DNA of 64,000 nt from Colocasia esculenta (GCA_014218235.1 CM024753.1:174754348-174818347), one strand, 5' to 3'. Positions 1 to 12,505 are shown, counted from the first letter of the stretch. Made by a program: numbers and translations. Notes: generated by a model from the sequence alone, not told the origin.

Positions 1-2701
1 TGGCACTTTGGTTATCCGTAGATAGTCGAGAGATAGCATAGCACTTTTATTGTCAATAGACAACGAGAGAGTATAGCACCTTGAATGCGATCAAGTCACG
101 ATAGAACGCAGCAACTCAAGATGGCAAGTATTGAGTAGAGCAAGTAGAGAGTACGACAGTAGTCGCTAAATAACATAAAAGTAGCAGTTCAGTTACAGTC
201 AGTGGCAGTACAGTAACAGTGCAGTACGTCTGAATCAACAGACTAACAGTAATAGTATAACAGTCAGATGTCTAGCTAATTCAGAACAGTCAGTCAGAAC
301 CGGTGTAAATGCAGACACCGTCTATAGCCCCTGTAGGTATTTTCGGGTGGCTCTCTGCCCCCAGGACTAGATTGGAGCCCTTTGGACACTCTCCATGCCC
401 TACACAATATGCATTCAAGTTAGTAGAGTCACAAGACCCATTTTAGCGCTAGACAGTCATGAACAGTTCAAAATAGTAGGAGCCACACAGCTCAAAGGGT
501 ACCAAGAGAGTACTAGATGAATAGATGAGAGAGACAAGATAGTAGAGTGAACGTGAATATATGAGCGAGTAGAATATAGATGAGATCTTATAGTCATTGC
601 ACATGAAACGTCGAGTAACGAGCGATAGTAACAGTTGCACAACACGCGCGTACGGCGTTGGCAGTTAGGAGGAATACACAACCCTTTCGCTGGCCTCGTT
701 ATGCACAGGTCCAAAGGTCCAGCGTGATTCAAGATAAGAGCGAGAGCAACTAAGGCCGTTTGAATCTTGCTGATCCCTAGAGTGTATCATAGGTGTTAGG
801 GTACAACCGGCTCGTCGACCATGTGGGAATCCATGGACAGAGGAGACTTACGGAGGCCTTGAACAAAGACTCACTAGTCCGGCAGAAGGAATATCCGACG
901 GAGAGTTCGTCCAAGTCAAGAGAGAGTGTGTATGTGGAAACAAGTGCCCGACGTTCTAGAGGAATTCTAGAACAGTGGAGCGTCGGTAATGGCATTCCCA
1001 AAACAACGCGTGAAACGATAGACAAGTCTATTAAAAATAGGGCAATTAATATATATAATTGAAATAAATTTGCTAGATGTACATGTGACAACTTTCATGC
1101 CAAGTTAAGCCATATTGGATGGTTCAAGTGAGTGCAAGTGTAAAAGAAAATCATGGGCAAGATAGATCATGTGATTAACTTGAATTAATTAAAATATATT
1201 CAATAATTACAACTTCGTTTTTCTGTGTACATGACAGTTAATAAGACATGGGGGTAACTGTATAACAATAGATCTTGCAAAAAGGTGTGTTTTTATGCAA
1301 AAAGCTGAGATCGCGACGCACCCTTGTAAGGGTCGCGACGGGATCGGGTATAAACGCGACAGGGGCTTGTAAGGGTCGCGACGGGCTTGTCTGAACCGGC
1401 AGGCAGATCGTGACAGGTTCTTATGAGGATCGCGACGGGTCGTTCGGTCAGGCGGCCAGAACGCGACAGGGTTCCCTGTCGCGATCAAATCGCGACAGAT
1501 GTCTGTGTCGCGATGGCCCTGAGAATGCGGCCTATCGGGCCGTCGCATTCTATGGTACTTCACCCGAGTTCGAGTGAGAAAAGGACTAAGCCTCGGATTG
1601 CGGGCCAACTTGCTATAGTTTGACACATGGTGCTTTAAAAATTAAGAACAAATTGTACAGTGCATGAAAAATCTCGAAACCAGTTCTACACAGATCTAGA
1701 CATGTAAGAGTGGTCCTATAAAATTGGAATTAGAAAATAGACAGGGTTTCGGCATGGTTTAATCAGGTTACTTCATAGAGATCATGGAACAGTGCACAAT
1801 TGGAGTAAAATAATTAATTCGCGAAGTAAGGTGGATAGAAATTAGGGCTTTTAGGGGCAAAAGATCCCTAATAGCCATCAGTATCTTCAGTAAAATTTTT
1901 GTAGCATGAAGTCAAGTGTACATGGAGAACAAGACTTAATAAGGGGGTTCAGGGACATACTAGTTGTAGAACATGAAAAATCAAGGAGAAAATATTGGCT
2001 CGATGATAAATCACGAAACTTGAGAGGTTTGTTCCTATCACATGGAACTATCTACAGTCAAAATCTCTTTAGTTTTGCTCATGAGAATGCCTACCTTGAC
2101 TCGATTTTCTCTTCTAGGGCTAGAACTTGAAGAACATGGTTGAGAGCTTGAAAGGTTCTTCTCCCCACGAAATCTCCTCCTCCTTGGCCTCTCCTCCTGG
2201 TCCAGCAATCCCTTGGCACAAGCTAGGGCCGGCCATGAGGGTTTTAGGAGGGTATTTAAGCTTCTCCTCTTTCTATTTCCTATTTGGACTATAACTCCTA
2301 CTAATTCCAAATTTCCTATTTTCTCTTCCCTTTCTAAGCATGAGAACTTCTATTTGGGTTGAGATGGGAGCTAAATTCGTGGCCAACCCATTAGAGTAGG
2401 TTTAGGAATCCAATTATAACTCAAATTGATTATTTTAATGCTTTAATACCCCTTTTCTATTTACGTAATATTTAAATTACGAATTTAGGATATTTAACTA
2501 TTATTCCCTTTTCACAAATCCTTATTTTGGCCCAATAAATTCTAATGGGTCCATTTAATAAAGTCCATTACTTATTTTCATTTAATGGGTTTTATTTAAT
2601 TCTCTTTTCTTTGATTTTCTATTTTAATTTAATTACATTTTCTTACTTGAATTTATTCATGGGCTATGGGAGGTCCATTGGTCCAATTCCGATAATGGTT
2701 A
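1..2701 (-). mobile_element. Truncated LTR of family G1, reversed
   Basis: Reverse complement of most of the G1 LTR found in full at 7839-11585, 51003-54678 and 55947-59607. Position 1 corresponds to roughly base 2960 of the LTR, and matching stops at about 2701, leaving about 330 bases of the LTR 5' end missing. The fragment includes the GTCGCG-rich block (1310-1560) and the conserved CCATGGATTCCC segment (799-836). No TSD can be checked because one end is off the window and the other is truncated. No coding sequence is expected here; short open frames are chance. Confidence 0.88.
1310..1560 (-). repeat. GTCGCG-rich degenerate array in G1 LTR
   Basis: GC-rich stretch in an AT-rich LTR, with repeated GTCGCGAT/ATCGCGAC cores about 20-35 bases apart in both orientations. 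Equivalent blocks lie in all other G1 LTRs (9318-9572, 52480-52672, 57420-57616). Confidence 0.8.
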
Positions 2702-3163
2702 ATCGTGTGATGCCGACGCGATCATGTTTATAGTCGCGTCCTGCCACTCGGACGTGATTCAGTATGGCCCAGAAAGTCGTCGCAGTCAGGTTCGTAATCA
2801 TGAGAAAAGCCTGAATCGCGTCCTTGTCAGAAGACACGATTTAGAAGGTCAAATCCGAAATCCAAATGCATTCATGAGCCGATCGCCTCGGAATCAAGAG
2901 AGTTGTTATCGCATCGGGGGAAGCCGCCGCGTTTCAAGTCGCGGCGGCCTGATCCGACGTAATTCCAACCATAGCTGGGGCTACGGTCATGATGCACCTA
3001 TCACATCAAATTGACCTTCTAAAACGCGGCCTGCAGCCCAGATGCATTTAAATCCTTGTCGTGGCGCCTAAGCTCGACGCGATTCAAGTCACGACCTGCC
3101 ACCGAGACGCGATTCAAGTCCTTGTCGCGGCTGCTGTACCCGACGCGATTCAAGTTTTTACCC

Positions 3164-3171
3164 CTATAAAT
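3164..3171 (+). promoter_or_regulatory. TATA-like box of element C 5' LTR
   Basis: CTATAAAT follows the GC-rich array and is preserved in the 3' LTR at 33754-33761. This position is plausible for a U3 promoter; no transcription start can be seen. Confidence 0.5.
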
Positions 3172-3283
3172 TGACCCCCGAGGGTCATTTGTAGAGGGGG
3201 GGGGGGGGGTTCCACGAAGCGGCGAAGCCCTGCCGGATCCTCGCTTCGACTCCGAGCCATTCCTCCCCGATCCATCCTTCTTC

Positions 3284-3288
3284 CTCGG
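3284..3288 (+). repeat. TSD of solo LTR D (left)
   Basis: CTCGG immediately before TGTAACGG; repeated at 6915-6919 directly after TGTTACA. Confidence 0.9.
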
Positions 3289-6200
3289 TGTAACGGACCG
3301 GGGTATTTATGCCCATTAAGGCTCCATATCCAGATCCGCCTCCCGCGAACGCACCAAAGTGTCGCAAGGGATCTCTCACACACATGTCCAGTAAGCTTAC
3401 AAAAAGACAAACCACAAGAATATAAGACACAAGAAAGTACATGTGCTTATATCTATTCACATTATGTACAACTATCCCATTACATTAATACATGTCCAAT
3501 TAAAAGAGTACAACTACCTGGGGCATACCCCGAGGGAGCACAAGCTCACAACAAGCTAACTACTACACAACTGCTGGTGGTACAAGTCTGACGCAACGCC
3601 ACTGCAAGCCAAGCACACGGCAAGCCCTAAAAAGAACTGTAGGGGAGTGAGCCTCAACAAGTCACTGGCTCAGTAGGGGCTACCCAAAACAACATTGTAA
3701 CCACAGACACCTCGACCCCAATGGGTCTCACTGGCAACAACAATAGCCAAACCTTTCATGCTCACATCATTACAATAAATAACAATTAAACATGTTCATG
3801 ATAATAAACATAAAGTCCTCAGAAGAAAAGTAGGACTACAGGACTAACATAATATCATTAGTCAGTCCAACAACCAAAGTGCCTAAACCACAGTCTCACT
3901 GGCACACTGCTACAACAACGGGTTGCCTAAACTATAAGCCACACAGGCAAGTCACTGCCTAAGCTGCAAGCTTCACAGGCAAACCTCAATCATTTGAGTA
4001 ACAGGACTGCTGACAAAGAGCTGGTCCTTTATACTCCAAACCTCACTACGCCGGAAGCTACACATAAGGCAACGGGACTGGCTACTACGAAGCCAATCCA
4101 TAGCATACTAAAACTATAGTTGGAATCATGCTCAAGAAGAGTAAAACTCAACAAGTGGAAGGTCTTACACAGCCTCCACGGAGCATAGTTTTACTAAACC
4201 ACAATATGCCTAGGCCACAAGCCTCATCGGCAAATTACCCACCAAGGTAACATAATTAATAATCACAAACTAATCCATAATAATCTTATAAACAAAGATC
4301 TACTTAAAATGGATAAGATACAACAAGTGGCAGGTCAAACCACAAGACCTCCACAACTCACAAGTACCCGGAAAGGTTGGTACACAATGTACCACCACAA
4401 AACTACAAAATAACCCACGAAGGGAAACAAGTACCTGCTACTCTGAGGTACCACAACACGAACACCCGAACAAGGGTACAAGTAGGTGATAAACACCACA
4501 CTGAACCATAATTATACTATACCTTTAATTAGGCACAATATTACAGGTGAAACCTTAATCGACGAGTCACACAAACCACAACTGAATCACAACTGTGTCA
4601 ACACCAGGGCACACCTCGAACAAGTCAAACCTCGACCACGAGTCACAAACTCACAAACCACAGTCACTGGAAAAGCACGAGTCAAGCCATAGCTAGAGTA
4701 AGCAAAGCACGAGTCAGAAAGAACGACGCCACCACACGGGAACGGACTACTGGCTGATCAGGCCAATATCCAACCCGGACAACACAACACAAGAACTACC
4801 TCTCAGCCTCGCAGTCACGGACGAAAGGTCCAACTGCTGCTCCACTAGGAAAAAGTCAAACAACTGTGGAGACCAACCAACACACCACACCTGCAGACAC
4901 ACAACTGCAGGCCCATGCCTGGCACCTTTAGAGTCTCTGGCCGGAGCACTCTAAAGTGAGGCACTGGAAAACAGGACTAGCTGGGGACCAGTGTCGACTA
5001 CTGGTGTCCGTACCCCCAACTACGAGCGCGCTACAAGCGACAAAAGAACAAACTCTGGGAAGTCGCTGTCCCACTGCCATCTTTCCCTCAGCCGGACGTA
5101 CAACTCAAACTCAGGAGTGAGGGTGTCCAGGAAGACGACACAGACCTCAACGGTACAACACAAGTACCGGGACAAAACCCCGAGCACAACAAACACACGT
5201 GCCTGGCTCACAAAGAACCTGGGGTACCCGACTAGAGAGGCATTCCGGAATAGGCGCCGGACCACCACACTCGGCTAGCACAAACCACGATACTTACACA
5301 TATAACCTTTTCTTATAATTCACAATATACAAGTGTTAGGATTAGCTTAACATCGGTCACCGTGTGACCCCAAAGCTATCCCACACCAACACATAACTGA
5401 ACCACAAACTTGCCTATCATTGGTCATCTTGTAACCTCCAAGCTAACTCACACTAATACATACATAAATCACGATAGTCAATCATATTTGGCCTATCATC
5501 GGTCATGAGATGACCTTCGTAACAACATACCACTTACTTCATAAATCCATATAATATTATTCGAAAGACAACAACGGACCAGGGCTAGGTCAGTATGGAC
5601 CTTCGCTGCCCAAACACCATAAAGTCATGGTTAGGCTCACACAGGAACCTCACTGCCCAGTTACTATGATAAATCATAAGAATTATATTACCCCAAAGTG
5701 TGTAGTAAACACACACTCAAACCACATAAACAATACGTGTATATTACACCCTAGATGGTGTACCACACGTCTTCCACGTAAACCACATGTCCAACACATG
5801 GACAACGCACTCCAAGAGTGCCACGGGTGCCAACGCACCACACATACCACGGAAAGCGATTACGTACATCACATATCATTTACGTAAAACATGCCCCTTT
5901 ACATGAGCAGTATACTCCAAGAGCATAACAAGTGCACTGGCTCACACCGGTCATCACCATGCACACACAATCACACAATATTCATAACCGGGAAAACTAC
6001 GTAAACAACACTGCATGGATACATGCACAGGTTGGCGGCAATATCGACTGCCGCTTATAAGAAGTAAACGGCAAACGATCTAGCCGTTTATCTCCCGGCT
6101 GGTGATCTTGGCGGCAAGCGATCTTGACGCCAAGTTCTCCGGCTTAAACCCTGCAGAAACCCTAATCCAGTTCTACAGGTTTTCCAACCGTTTAAGCTAT

Positions 6201-6914
6201 AGAAAAACATATAAAAACGGTTCCTTTAACATACTAGAACCCGGAACAACCCATTACAACATGCTTTACACATTAAATTCATCAAACCACCCTTTAACCC
6301 CGCATGGTACGAATTGATCCGAAAATACAATAAAAATGCTGGTTCAAGTGATTAAGTCGTGTTTTAATGTTTCTAACAAGCTAACAGGGCTCGACCCCTA
6401 CCTCAGAAACGCAATTAAACTCCCGAAGAATCTCGAATCACGCCGAAACCCGAGAAACGTCCCACGAACACCGTGCTCCAATCCGTCATTCCCCGCCCGA
6501 TCTGTCGCTACCACGCGCACCACGGCCTTCCCACGAGCTCCCGTCGACCGTCAGAACTCGCGAAGAAGCTCAAGGGTGAAGGTGGGGGAAGAGGAAGGGA
6601 GAGAGAGGGGAAAGAACAGAGCTTGGGTCTGCCATAAAAACACAGACATGTCAGGTTAACGTCAACCCTTTGGCCGTTTAACCAGACCGCCACAACTAGA
6701 CGTCCACAAAGCTTGACGCCAAGTTCAACAGTCGACGTCCTCATCGATGGATGCCAACACACTGCTGGTGTCCAGCAAGCTGAACACCAACACGGATCCA
6801 AACCAAACCCGGTAAGGATCTAGCAAGAAACACACAACACTAATGGGCCTCACATTGGCCACCAAACCCACTAAACCTGGATCCACGGGGATCCGAAAAA
6901 CGCGCGATGTTACA
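3289..6914 (+). mobile_element. Solo LTR, family D
   Basis: A 3626-bp sequence starting TGTAACGGACC and ending ATGTTACA, flanked by CTCGG on both sides. Taking it out rejoins element C LTR sequence found uninterrupted near 33870. There is no internal region or coding domain, so this is a solo LTR left by LTR-LTR recombination. It is homologous to the shorter reversed solo LTR D' (12787-14602); for example GAGTGAGCCTCAA..CAGTAGGG near 3645-3690 matches the reverse strand of D' near 14250-14290. The 5-bp TSD and TG..CA ends fit gypsy or copia; the superfamily is not resolved. Confidence 0.9.
5338..5520 (+). repeat. Diverged ~80-90 bp repeat, three units, in solo LTR D
   Basis: Three units each carry a CATCGGTCA..TGACC-like hairpin (near 5352, 5417 and 5500) followed by an AGCTA..CACAC..AACACATA-like stretch. 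The GGTCA/TGACC arms pair around short variable loops. Confidence 0.5.
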
Positions 6915-6919
6915 CTCGG
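6915..6919 (+). repeat. TSD of solo LTR D (right)
   Basis: CTCGG, the partner of 3284-3288. Confidence 0.9.
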
Positions 6920-7032
6920 AGTCCGGCACTGTCATCTCCTTCCATTGCGCGTGCGAGGCGGGAGCGTCTTCCCCCGCGTCCTCCATCAACTCCGGCAACG
7001 GCCCGTCACGCCGCACCAACATTTGGGGAAGC

Positions 7033-7036
<4 letters not shown>

Positions 7037-7081
<45 letters not shown>
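7037..7081 (+). repeat. (CT)n microsatellite
   Basis: About 22 CT dinucleotides in the C 5' LTR; the equivalent 3' LTR tract (33995-34029) is shorter. Confidence 0.95.
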
Positions 7082-7082
<1 letters not shown>

Positions 7083-7171
7083 ATTTGCATTTCTACTCCC
7101 TCGGGGCCCCACATGGCTCTTTACGTTTTCATCTCCTCTGGGCCCCACGTGGCCCTTCTTTAATTCTTTTT

Positions 7172-7296
7172 CACACACACGCACACGCGTACACACCACA
7201 CACACACACACACAACACCACACACACACACACCACACACACACACACACACAACACACACACACACACACACACACACCACACACACACACACAC

Positions 7297-7358
<62 letters not shown>
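7172..7358 (+). repeat. (CA)n microsatellite
   Basis: About 187 bases of CA repeat broken by occasional ACC units, followed by a poly-T run. The 3' LTR has only a short CA run (34139-34151). Confidence 0.95.
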
Positions 7359-7359
<1 letters not shown>

Positions 7360-7636
7360 CTTTTTTTTTGCAAGGGTAATTGAACGAGGAAACGCCCTCT
7401 ACTGCGGTCGGCCATGTTCGTAGAGGAAGATAGGGCCCATATCATCCCCCGCGCAATCTCCCCGCCCAAAAGGTATGCTCGCGATCATTCTTCCATCCGA
7501 ACCCCTCGTCGTGCACTCTCCATTCGGCACCCTCGCGTGCCTGGCGATCACGATCATTTTCCTTTATTTTATCACCACCCTCTTTGTGGATTTAAACGCC
7601 CGGGGTCCCTGACGGACCACGTGGCGGTGTCTACAA

Positions 7637-7656
7637 ATTGGCGATCATGGTGGGAC
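7637..7656 (+). other. Primer binding site of element C
   Basis: ATTGGCGATCATGGTGGGAC begins two bases after the LTR end TCTACA. Tat-type gypsy elements typically have TTGGCGCC..TGTGGG-like primer sites here; the match is partial. Confidence 0.55.
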
Positions 7657-7833
7657 CTCTTTTTACGTATTTCCCTCTTTGATTACCCCCTCCTTCGTGC
7701 CCCACGTGGCACTCTTCCTTTTGTTTAATACCCTGCGACATGTGTGTTTAATTTTTCTTTTTGTACATATACATCTCCTGCGTTTCTGCCTTTTCTTTCT
7801 GCCCTAGGGAGGCCTGTCGGAATCGCGTCCAAC
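7657..7833 (+). other. Element C 5' untranslated region, first part
   Basis: Non-coding leader between primer site and the G1 solo LTR. It carries one GTGCCCCACGTGGCAC palindrome (about 7698) of the kind tandemly repeated at 30042-30247, and a GGAATCGCGTCC segment that recurs near 11780. Confidence 0.6.
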
Positions 7834-7838
7834 ACAGA
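7834..7838 (+). repeat. TSD of G1 solo LTR (left)
   Basis: ACAGA before TGTAGCAACC; the right copy (11586-11590) is ATAGA, a 4/5 match. The uninterrupted form CACACAGAGGACACG is seen at about 11790, which confirms the junction. Confidence 0.85.
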
Positions 7839-10800
7839 TGTAGCAACCTGGAAAATTTAGTATTTTAAAAAAATTCAAAATAATAATTTCTTTAAAACGA
7901 AATAATAGAAACATACGTACCACTATTGTATGTGCAAGAACACATCTAAAAATTCCGTAAAAATTATAAATCAACCCTAAATATTATCCCTAAGTGTTCT
8001 ACGTAGAAATTCGTGCAACGAAAAATCCTATTGGCCAAATGTACGTCACAACGTGACTAATTATCTAAATTAGGAACTAAGTCGGAAAACTATTAACACG
8101 GAAATATAACGGGCCCATAAATCAAATGAACATGTCGAAGAGACTTCCAACTTCATGAAATGATTACCCATTATCGGAATTGGACCAATGGACCTCTCAT
8201 AGTCCATGAATAAAATCAAGTAAGAAAAATATAATAAAATCCGTAACTCTATTATACCCTAATTAAAAGGGTAACCCTATAAGATAAATTCTAATAAAAA
8301 ATGGGTTTTGTTAAATGGACCATATAAAAAATTATTGGGCCATAATAGGGATTTTTTAAAGAGAAATAATAGGAAAATATCCTAAATTCATAACTAATTA
8401 TTACTTAAATAGAAAAGGGATATTTAATGCATTAAATAGGAAGTTTGAGTTAGAATTGGATTCCTAAACCTACCCTAATAGGTTGGCCACAAATTTAGCT
8501 CCCATCCTAACCCAAATAGGAAGTGGAAAGTTTGGAAGGAGGTTAGGAAAGAGGAAATTCAAAATTGAATAGGAGTTAGAGTCCTATTAGGAAATAGAAA
8601 GAGGAGAAGCTTAAATACTCTCCTAAAACCTTCATGGCCGGTCCTAGGTTATGTCAAGGGATTGCTGGACCAGGAGGAGAGGCCGAGGAGGAGGAGATTT
8701 CATGGGGAGAAGAACCTTTCAAGCTCTCAACCCCGTTCGTCAAGTTCTAGCCCTAGAAGAGGAAAATGACTAAAGGTAGACATTCTCACAAGCTAAAATT
8801 CTAATATTTCGTTTGTAGATTATTCCATGCATTAGGAACAAAACCCTCAAATTTCATAATTTTCCATCGAGCCAATATTTTCTTCTTGAATTTTGAAGTT
8901 CTGCAACTCTCTTGACCCTGAACCCCTCATGTTTAATTCATATCTCCTTGAATACTCTATCTCATGCCTCGGAACTTTTATTGTAGATAGTGATGATTGT
9001 TAGGAATCTTTCGCCCCTGAAAGTCCTAATTTTCATCAACCCTACATCGAGAATTAATTTTTTTACCCTAACTGTGTACTGTCCCATGTTTCTCGAGAAG
9101 TATCATGATTAAATCATGCTGAAATGATGTCTATTTTCAAATTCCTATTTACTGTAGGTACTCACATATGTCTAGATCAATATGCAACTTGTTTCATGAT
9201 TTTTCATCGACTATACAATTAGTTATGAATTTTCAAAGCACCCTATGTCAAAACAGGTTAAGTTGGCACACAATCCCATGCCAGTCCCTTTTCCCGCTCG
9301 AACTCAGGTGAAGTACCTGAGAACGCGACGACCCGATAGGTCGCGTTCTCAGGGCCATCGCGACATAGGCACCTGTCGCGATCTGATCGCGACAGGGAAC
9401 CATGTCGCGTTCTGGCCGCCTGACCGAACGACTCGTCGCGATCCTCATAAGACCCTGTCGCGACCTGCCCGCCTGTTCAGACATGCCCGTCGCGATCCTT
9501 ACAAGCCCTCATCGCGTTCACACCTGATCTCGTCGCGACCCTTACAAGGGTGCGTCGCGATCTCAGCTTTTTGCATGAAACCCCCTATTTCTGAAATTCC
9601 TGACTTTCTACAATAACCCTTTTCCCTGTTAACTATCTTAAACTCAGTAAATAACATTGTTAATCATGGATGTGTAATTAGTTAAATTAAAAAGTCATCC
9701 ACATGATTATTTCATGCCCATGATTTTCTCTTACACTTGCACTCACTTGAACCATCCTATATGGCTTAACTTGGCATAAAAATTGTCACTTGTACATCTA
9801 GCGATTTAATTCAAATATATATATTAATTGTCCTATTTTAAATGAACTTGTCTATGTTTACTCGCGATGTTTTGGGAATACTGTTATCGATGCTCCACTA
9901 TCCTATAATTCCTCTAGAACGTCAAGCACTTGTTTCTATATACACACTCTCTCTTGACTTGGACGAACTCTCCGTTAGATACTCCTTCTGCCGGACTAGT
10001 GAGTCGTTGTTCAAGGCCTCCGTAAGTCTCTTCTGTCCATGGATTCCCACATGGTCGACGAGCTGGTTGTACCCTAACACCTATGATACACTCTAGGGAT
10101 CAGTAAGATCCGTACGACCTTAGATTGTTCTCTTTCTTATCTTGAATCACGCCGGACCTCTGGACCTGTGCATAACGAGGCCAGCGGAAAGGTTGTGTTC
10201 CACCTAACTGCCAACACCAGATGTGTGTGTTGTGCAACTGTTACTATCGCTCGTTACTCGACGTTTCTTGTGCAATGTCCACTAGCCCTCATCTATACTC
10301 TACTCGCTCATCTATTCACATTCACTTTACTATCTCGTCTCTCTCATCTATTCATCTAGTACTCTCTTGTTACCCTTTGAGCTGTGTGGTTTCTATTGTT
10401 TTGTACTATTTCATGACTATCTAGCGCTATAATATGGGTCTTGTGACTCTACTATATCCAATGCATACTATGCAGGGCACGGAGAGTGTCCGAGGGGCTC
10501 CAATCTAGTCCTGGGGGCAGAGAGCCACCCGAAAATACCTACAGGGGCTATAGACGGTGTTCTGCATTACATCGGTTCTGACTGACTGTTCTGAATTGGC
10601 TAGACATCTGACTGTTATACTGTTAGTCTGAGGAGTTCAGACGTATTGTGATATTATTGTGCTGTCACAAACTGTTATACTATTAGTCTGAAGAGTTCAG
10701 ACGTGCTGTGCGATTACTGTGCTATCGCAGACTGTTACTGAACGGCTACTGTCCTAGAAGTGACTACTACCGTATTCTACTAGTGCACTGTTGTGCAACC

Positions 10801-11585
10801 ATACATGCTATCTCGTTACACGCTATCTTGTCATACGCTCTACTTGCTCTACTTGATACTTGCTATCTTGAGTTAATGCATTCTATCGTGACTTGATCAC
10901 ATTCAAAGTGCTATACTATCTCGATTGATGAAAATCAATCCAAGTGAAATTTACTCTTTACTTGACTATCTACTATCTCTCTTCTTGCTATACTTGTCAC
11001 TTGCTATTTCTTGACCATGACGTTACTTGCTGTTGCTATTATCGTTTCTATTGTGACTTGATTTTTACCATCGTGCTATACTTGATTCATATGCTATTTG
11101 AACCATGTTACTTGTGCTATTACTTTCTTGACTTGACATGACTCTCTCTCTATCGTTAGTTACTCTGCCATTAAAACATTAATCATTTAAAGCATGTTTG
11201 ACTATTGAGATTTAAGTCCTACTGGGCGTTATCGCTCACCCTTTGTTATTTGTTAATGTGTCTTAGGTAAGTCGGACAATGACGTTGCACACACCTATGG
11301 GATAGGACCCGAGTGATGAGTGACCTGGAGTCAAATGACGAAGTTACCCTAGCATGATTGGAGTCTAGTAGTTATTGCTTTAGATTTCTTTCCAATGTAA
11401 TGATGTCATTGAGCCTTATGTATTGGCTCCGAAATTCATGGTTGTAATAGTCTTAGTGATTTATTAATGAAATCAAGAGTTTGTTTCAATTATTGTTTAC
11501 GAAAGTATGCGCAATTGTCGTTACCATACTCGTTGTTCGCGTCTCCCTCCGATTTACTCCGTTGCTAAATTGGAGGGGCGTGACA
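7839..11585 (+). mobile_element. Solo LTR, family G1
   Basis: A 3747-bp sequence starting TGTAGCAACCTGG and ending GGGGCGTGACA, collinear with both LTRs of the G1 element at 51003-59607. There is no primer site, internal region or second LTR, so it is a solo LTR. Its GTCGCG-rich block is at 9318-9572 and the conserved CCATGGATTCCC segment at 10037-10074. Open frames inside are chance translations. Confidence 0.93.
9318..9572 (+). repeat. GTCGCG-rich array in G1 solo LTR
   Basis: About a dozen GTCGCG/CGCGAC cores at 15-35-base spacing, often arranged as inverted pairs such as GTCGCGATCTGATCGCGAC. Confidence 0.85.
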
Positions 11586-11590
11586 ATAGA
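11586..11590 (+). repeat. TSD of G1 solo LTR (right)
   Basis: ATAGA after GTGACA, the partner of 7834-7838 with one mismatch. Confidence 0.8.
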
Positions 11591-12505
11591 GGACACGTTC
11601 ATAACGCGTCCACTGAACAAGACGCCTTTCGTTTTGATTGTCGTGGCGGCCAAAGCCGACGCATTCAGCTTCCTGGTCGCGGCAGCCTTTGCCGATGCAT
11701 TCCTGTTGTCGCGGCGGCTAAGCCCGACGCATTTCTTTACTGCTTTTTCCTGCTTTCTGTTTTCTTCTCAGGTGCATGTTTGGAATCGCGTCCCACACAG
11801 AGGACACGATTCATCTTGATAACGCGGCCGACAATCCGGACGCGTTTCTGTTTCTTGTTGTGGCGTCCATAGCCGACGCGTTTCTGCCTGACACTGACCG
11901 TCCACAGGGACCTGTTCATGGCTCTGACAGCCTTCGGTGGCTTACAAACCCACGTTCAGGTGACTGGACGCGATTCAGCAAATAGCGGTCTCTGTACCGG
12001 ACGCGATTTGACTGACTGACAGAAACCCGCCTGCTTGGTTGCCATTTTTGCTATAAATTGTTGCATACAGGGCATATTGCATTGATCGGGGGACCTCCTT
12101 CCCTCATATCCTAGGCTCCACACACCTTTCTTGGTAAGAGCAACCTCTCCTTTAGGCATTCCGTCTCATTGGACTAGGGAACCTTTGCCAAGAACCCTAT
12201 AAGACTCTGTACCCCATGGATTCCCTAACGGCGGACCGAGCTGGCGGTACCCTTCCAATGACCTGGGTTAGCAATCCTATTGCGTGGTGAGAGGTGATCC
12301 TTAGTTGCACCCCGAAGTACTCATCTTCTACCCAACTAGGAACTCACTTGGAGTGACACAATATTCTTCAAGCCATTAATTAATTGTGAAACTCTTCAAA
12401 AAAATGAGCGTTAAGCATTACAACTTGTTTGGACCGTCTTTGATTGATTAATCTTTGTTCAACCTCGTTTGCTTATTGTTTTGTTAAAAATAGACCCATA
12501 TTATC
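11591..12505 (+). other. Element C 5' untranslated region, second part, with promoter-like block
   Basis: Non-coding. From 11591 to 12010 GC-rich GTCGCGGC/GACGCG units alternate with T-rich spacers; the GGAATCGCGTCC(C/A)ACACAGA segment occurs twice across the solo LTR (7820 and 11775), showing an old tandem duplication. CTATAAATTG follows at 12051. At 12214-12251 there is a segment similar to the CCATGGATTCCC..GTACC element of the G1 and G2 LTRs. The block could be an embedded older LTR piece. Confidence 0.5.

Larger units (their letters stand above)
2702..3288 (+). repeat. Element C 5' LTR, left part (5' truncated)
   Basis: Closely similar to 33294-33865 in the 3' LTR, including the GACGCGATTCAAGT repeats, the TATA-like CCCTATAAATT and the GGGGG tract after it. 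It is interrupted at 3288 by solo LTR D and resumes at 6920. The first few hundred bases present in the 3' LTR are missing here. Confidence 0.85.
6920..7635 (+). repeat. Element C 5' LTR, right part
   Basis: Continuation of the C LTR after solo LTR D; matches 33866-34543 in the 3' LTR and ends GGTGTCTACA. It contains a (CT)n tract and a long (CA)n tract. Compared with the 3' LTR, the (CA)n tract has grown and about 110 bases between it and the poly-T tract are absent. Confidence 0.85.

Noticed and set aside
1207..1626. Arg/Pro-rich open frames over the GTCGCG blocks in G1 LTRs on both strands
   Set aside because: GC-rich DNA lacking stop codons inside an LTR; the frames are not kept among the four LTR copies.
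2704..2715. TGTGATGCC as the true start of the element C LTR
   Set aside because: The matching place in the 3' LTR (33296) is not preceded by a polypurine tract, and the flanking five bases do not match the right flank (ACGAC); truncation fits better.
6840..7469. Long open frames over the (CA)n and (CT)n tracts (runs of Cys-Val or Thr-His)
   Set aside because: Dinucleotide repeats are open in several frames on both strands; this is LTR sequence, not a gene.
9318..9572. GTCGCG array as an operator cluster or CRISPR of a bacterial contaminant
   Set aside because: It lies inside a retrotransposon LTR bounded by TSDs and recurs in all four G1 LTR copies.
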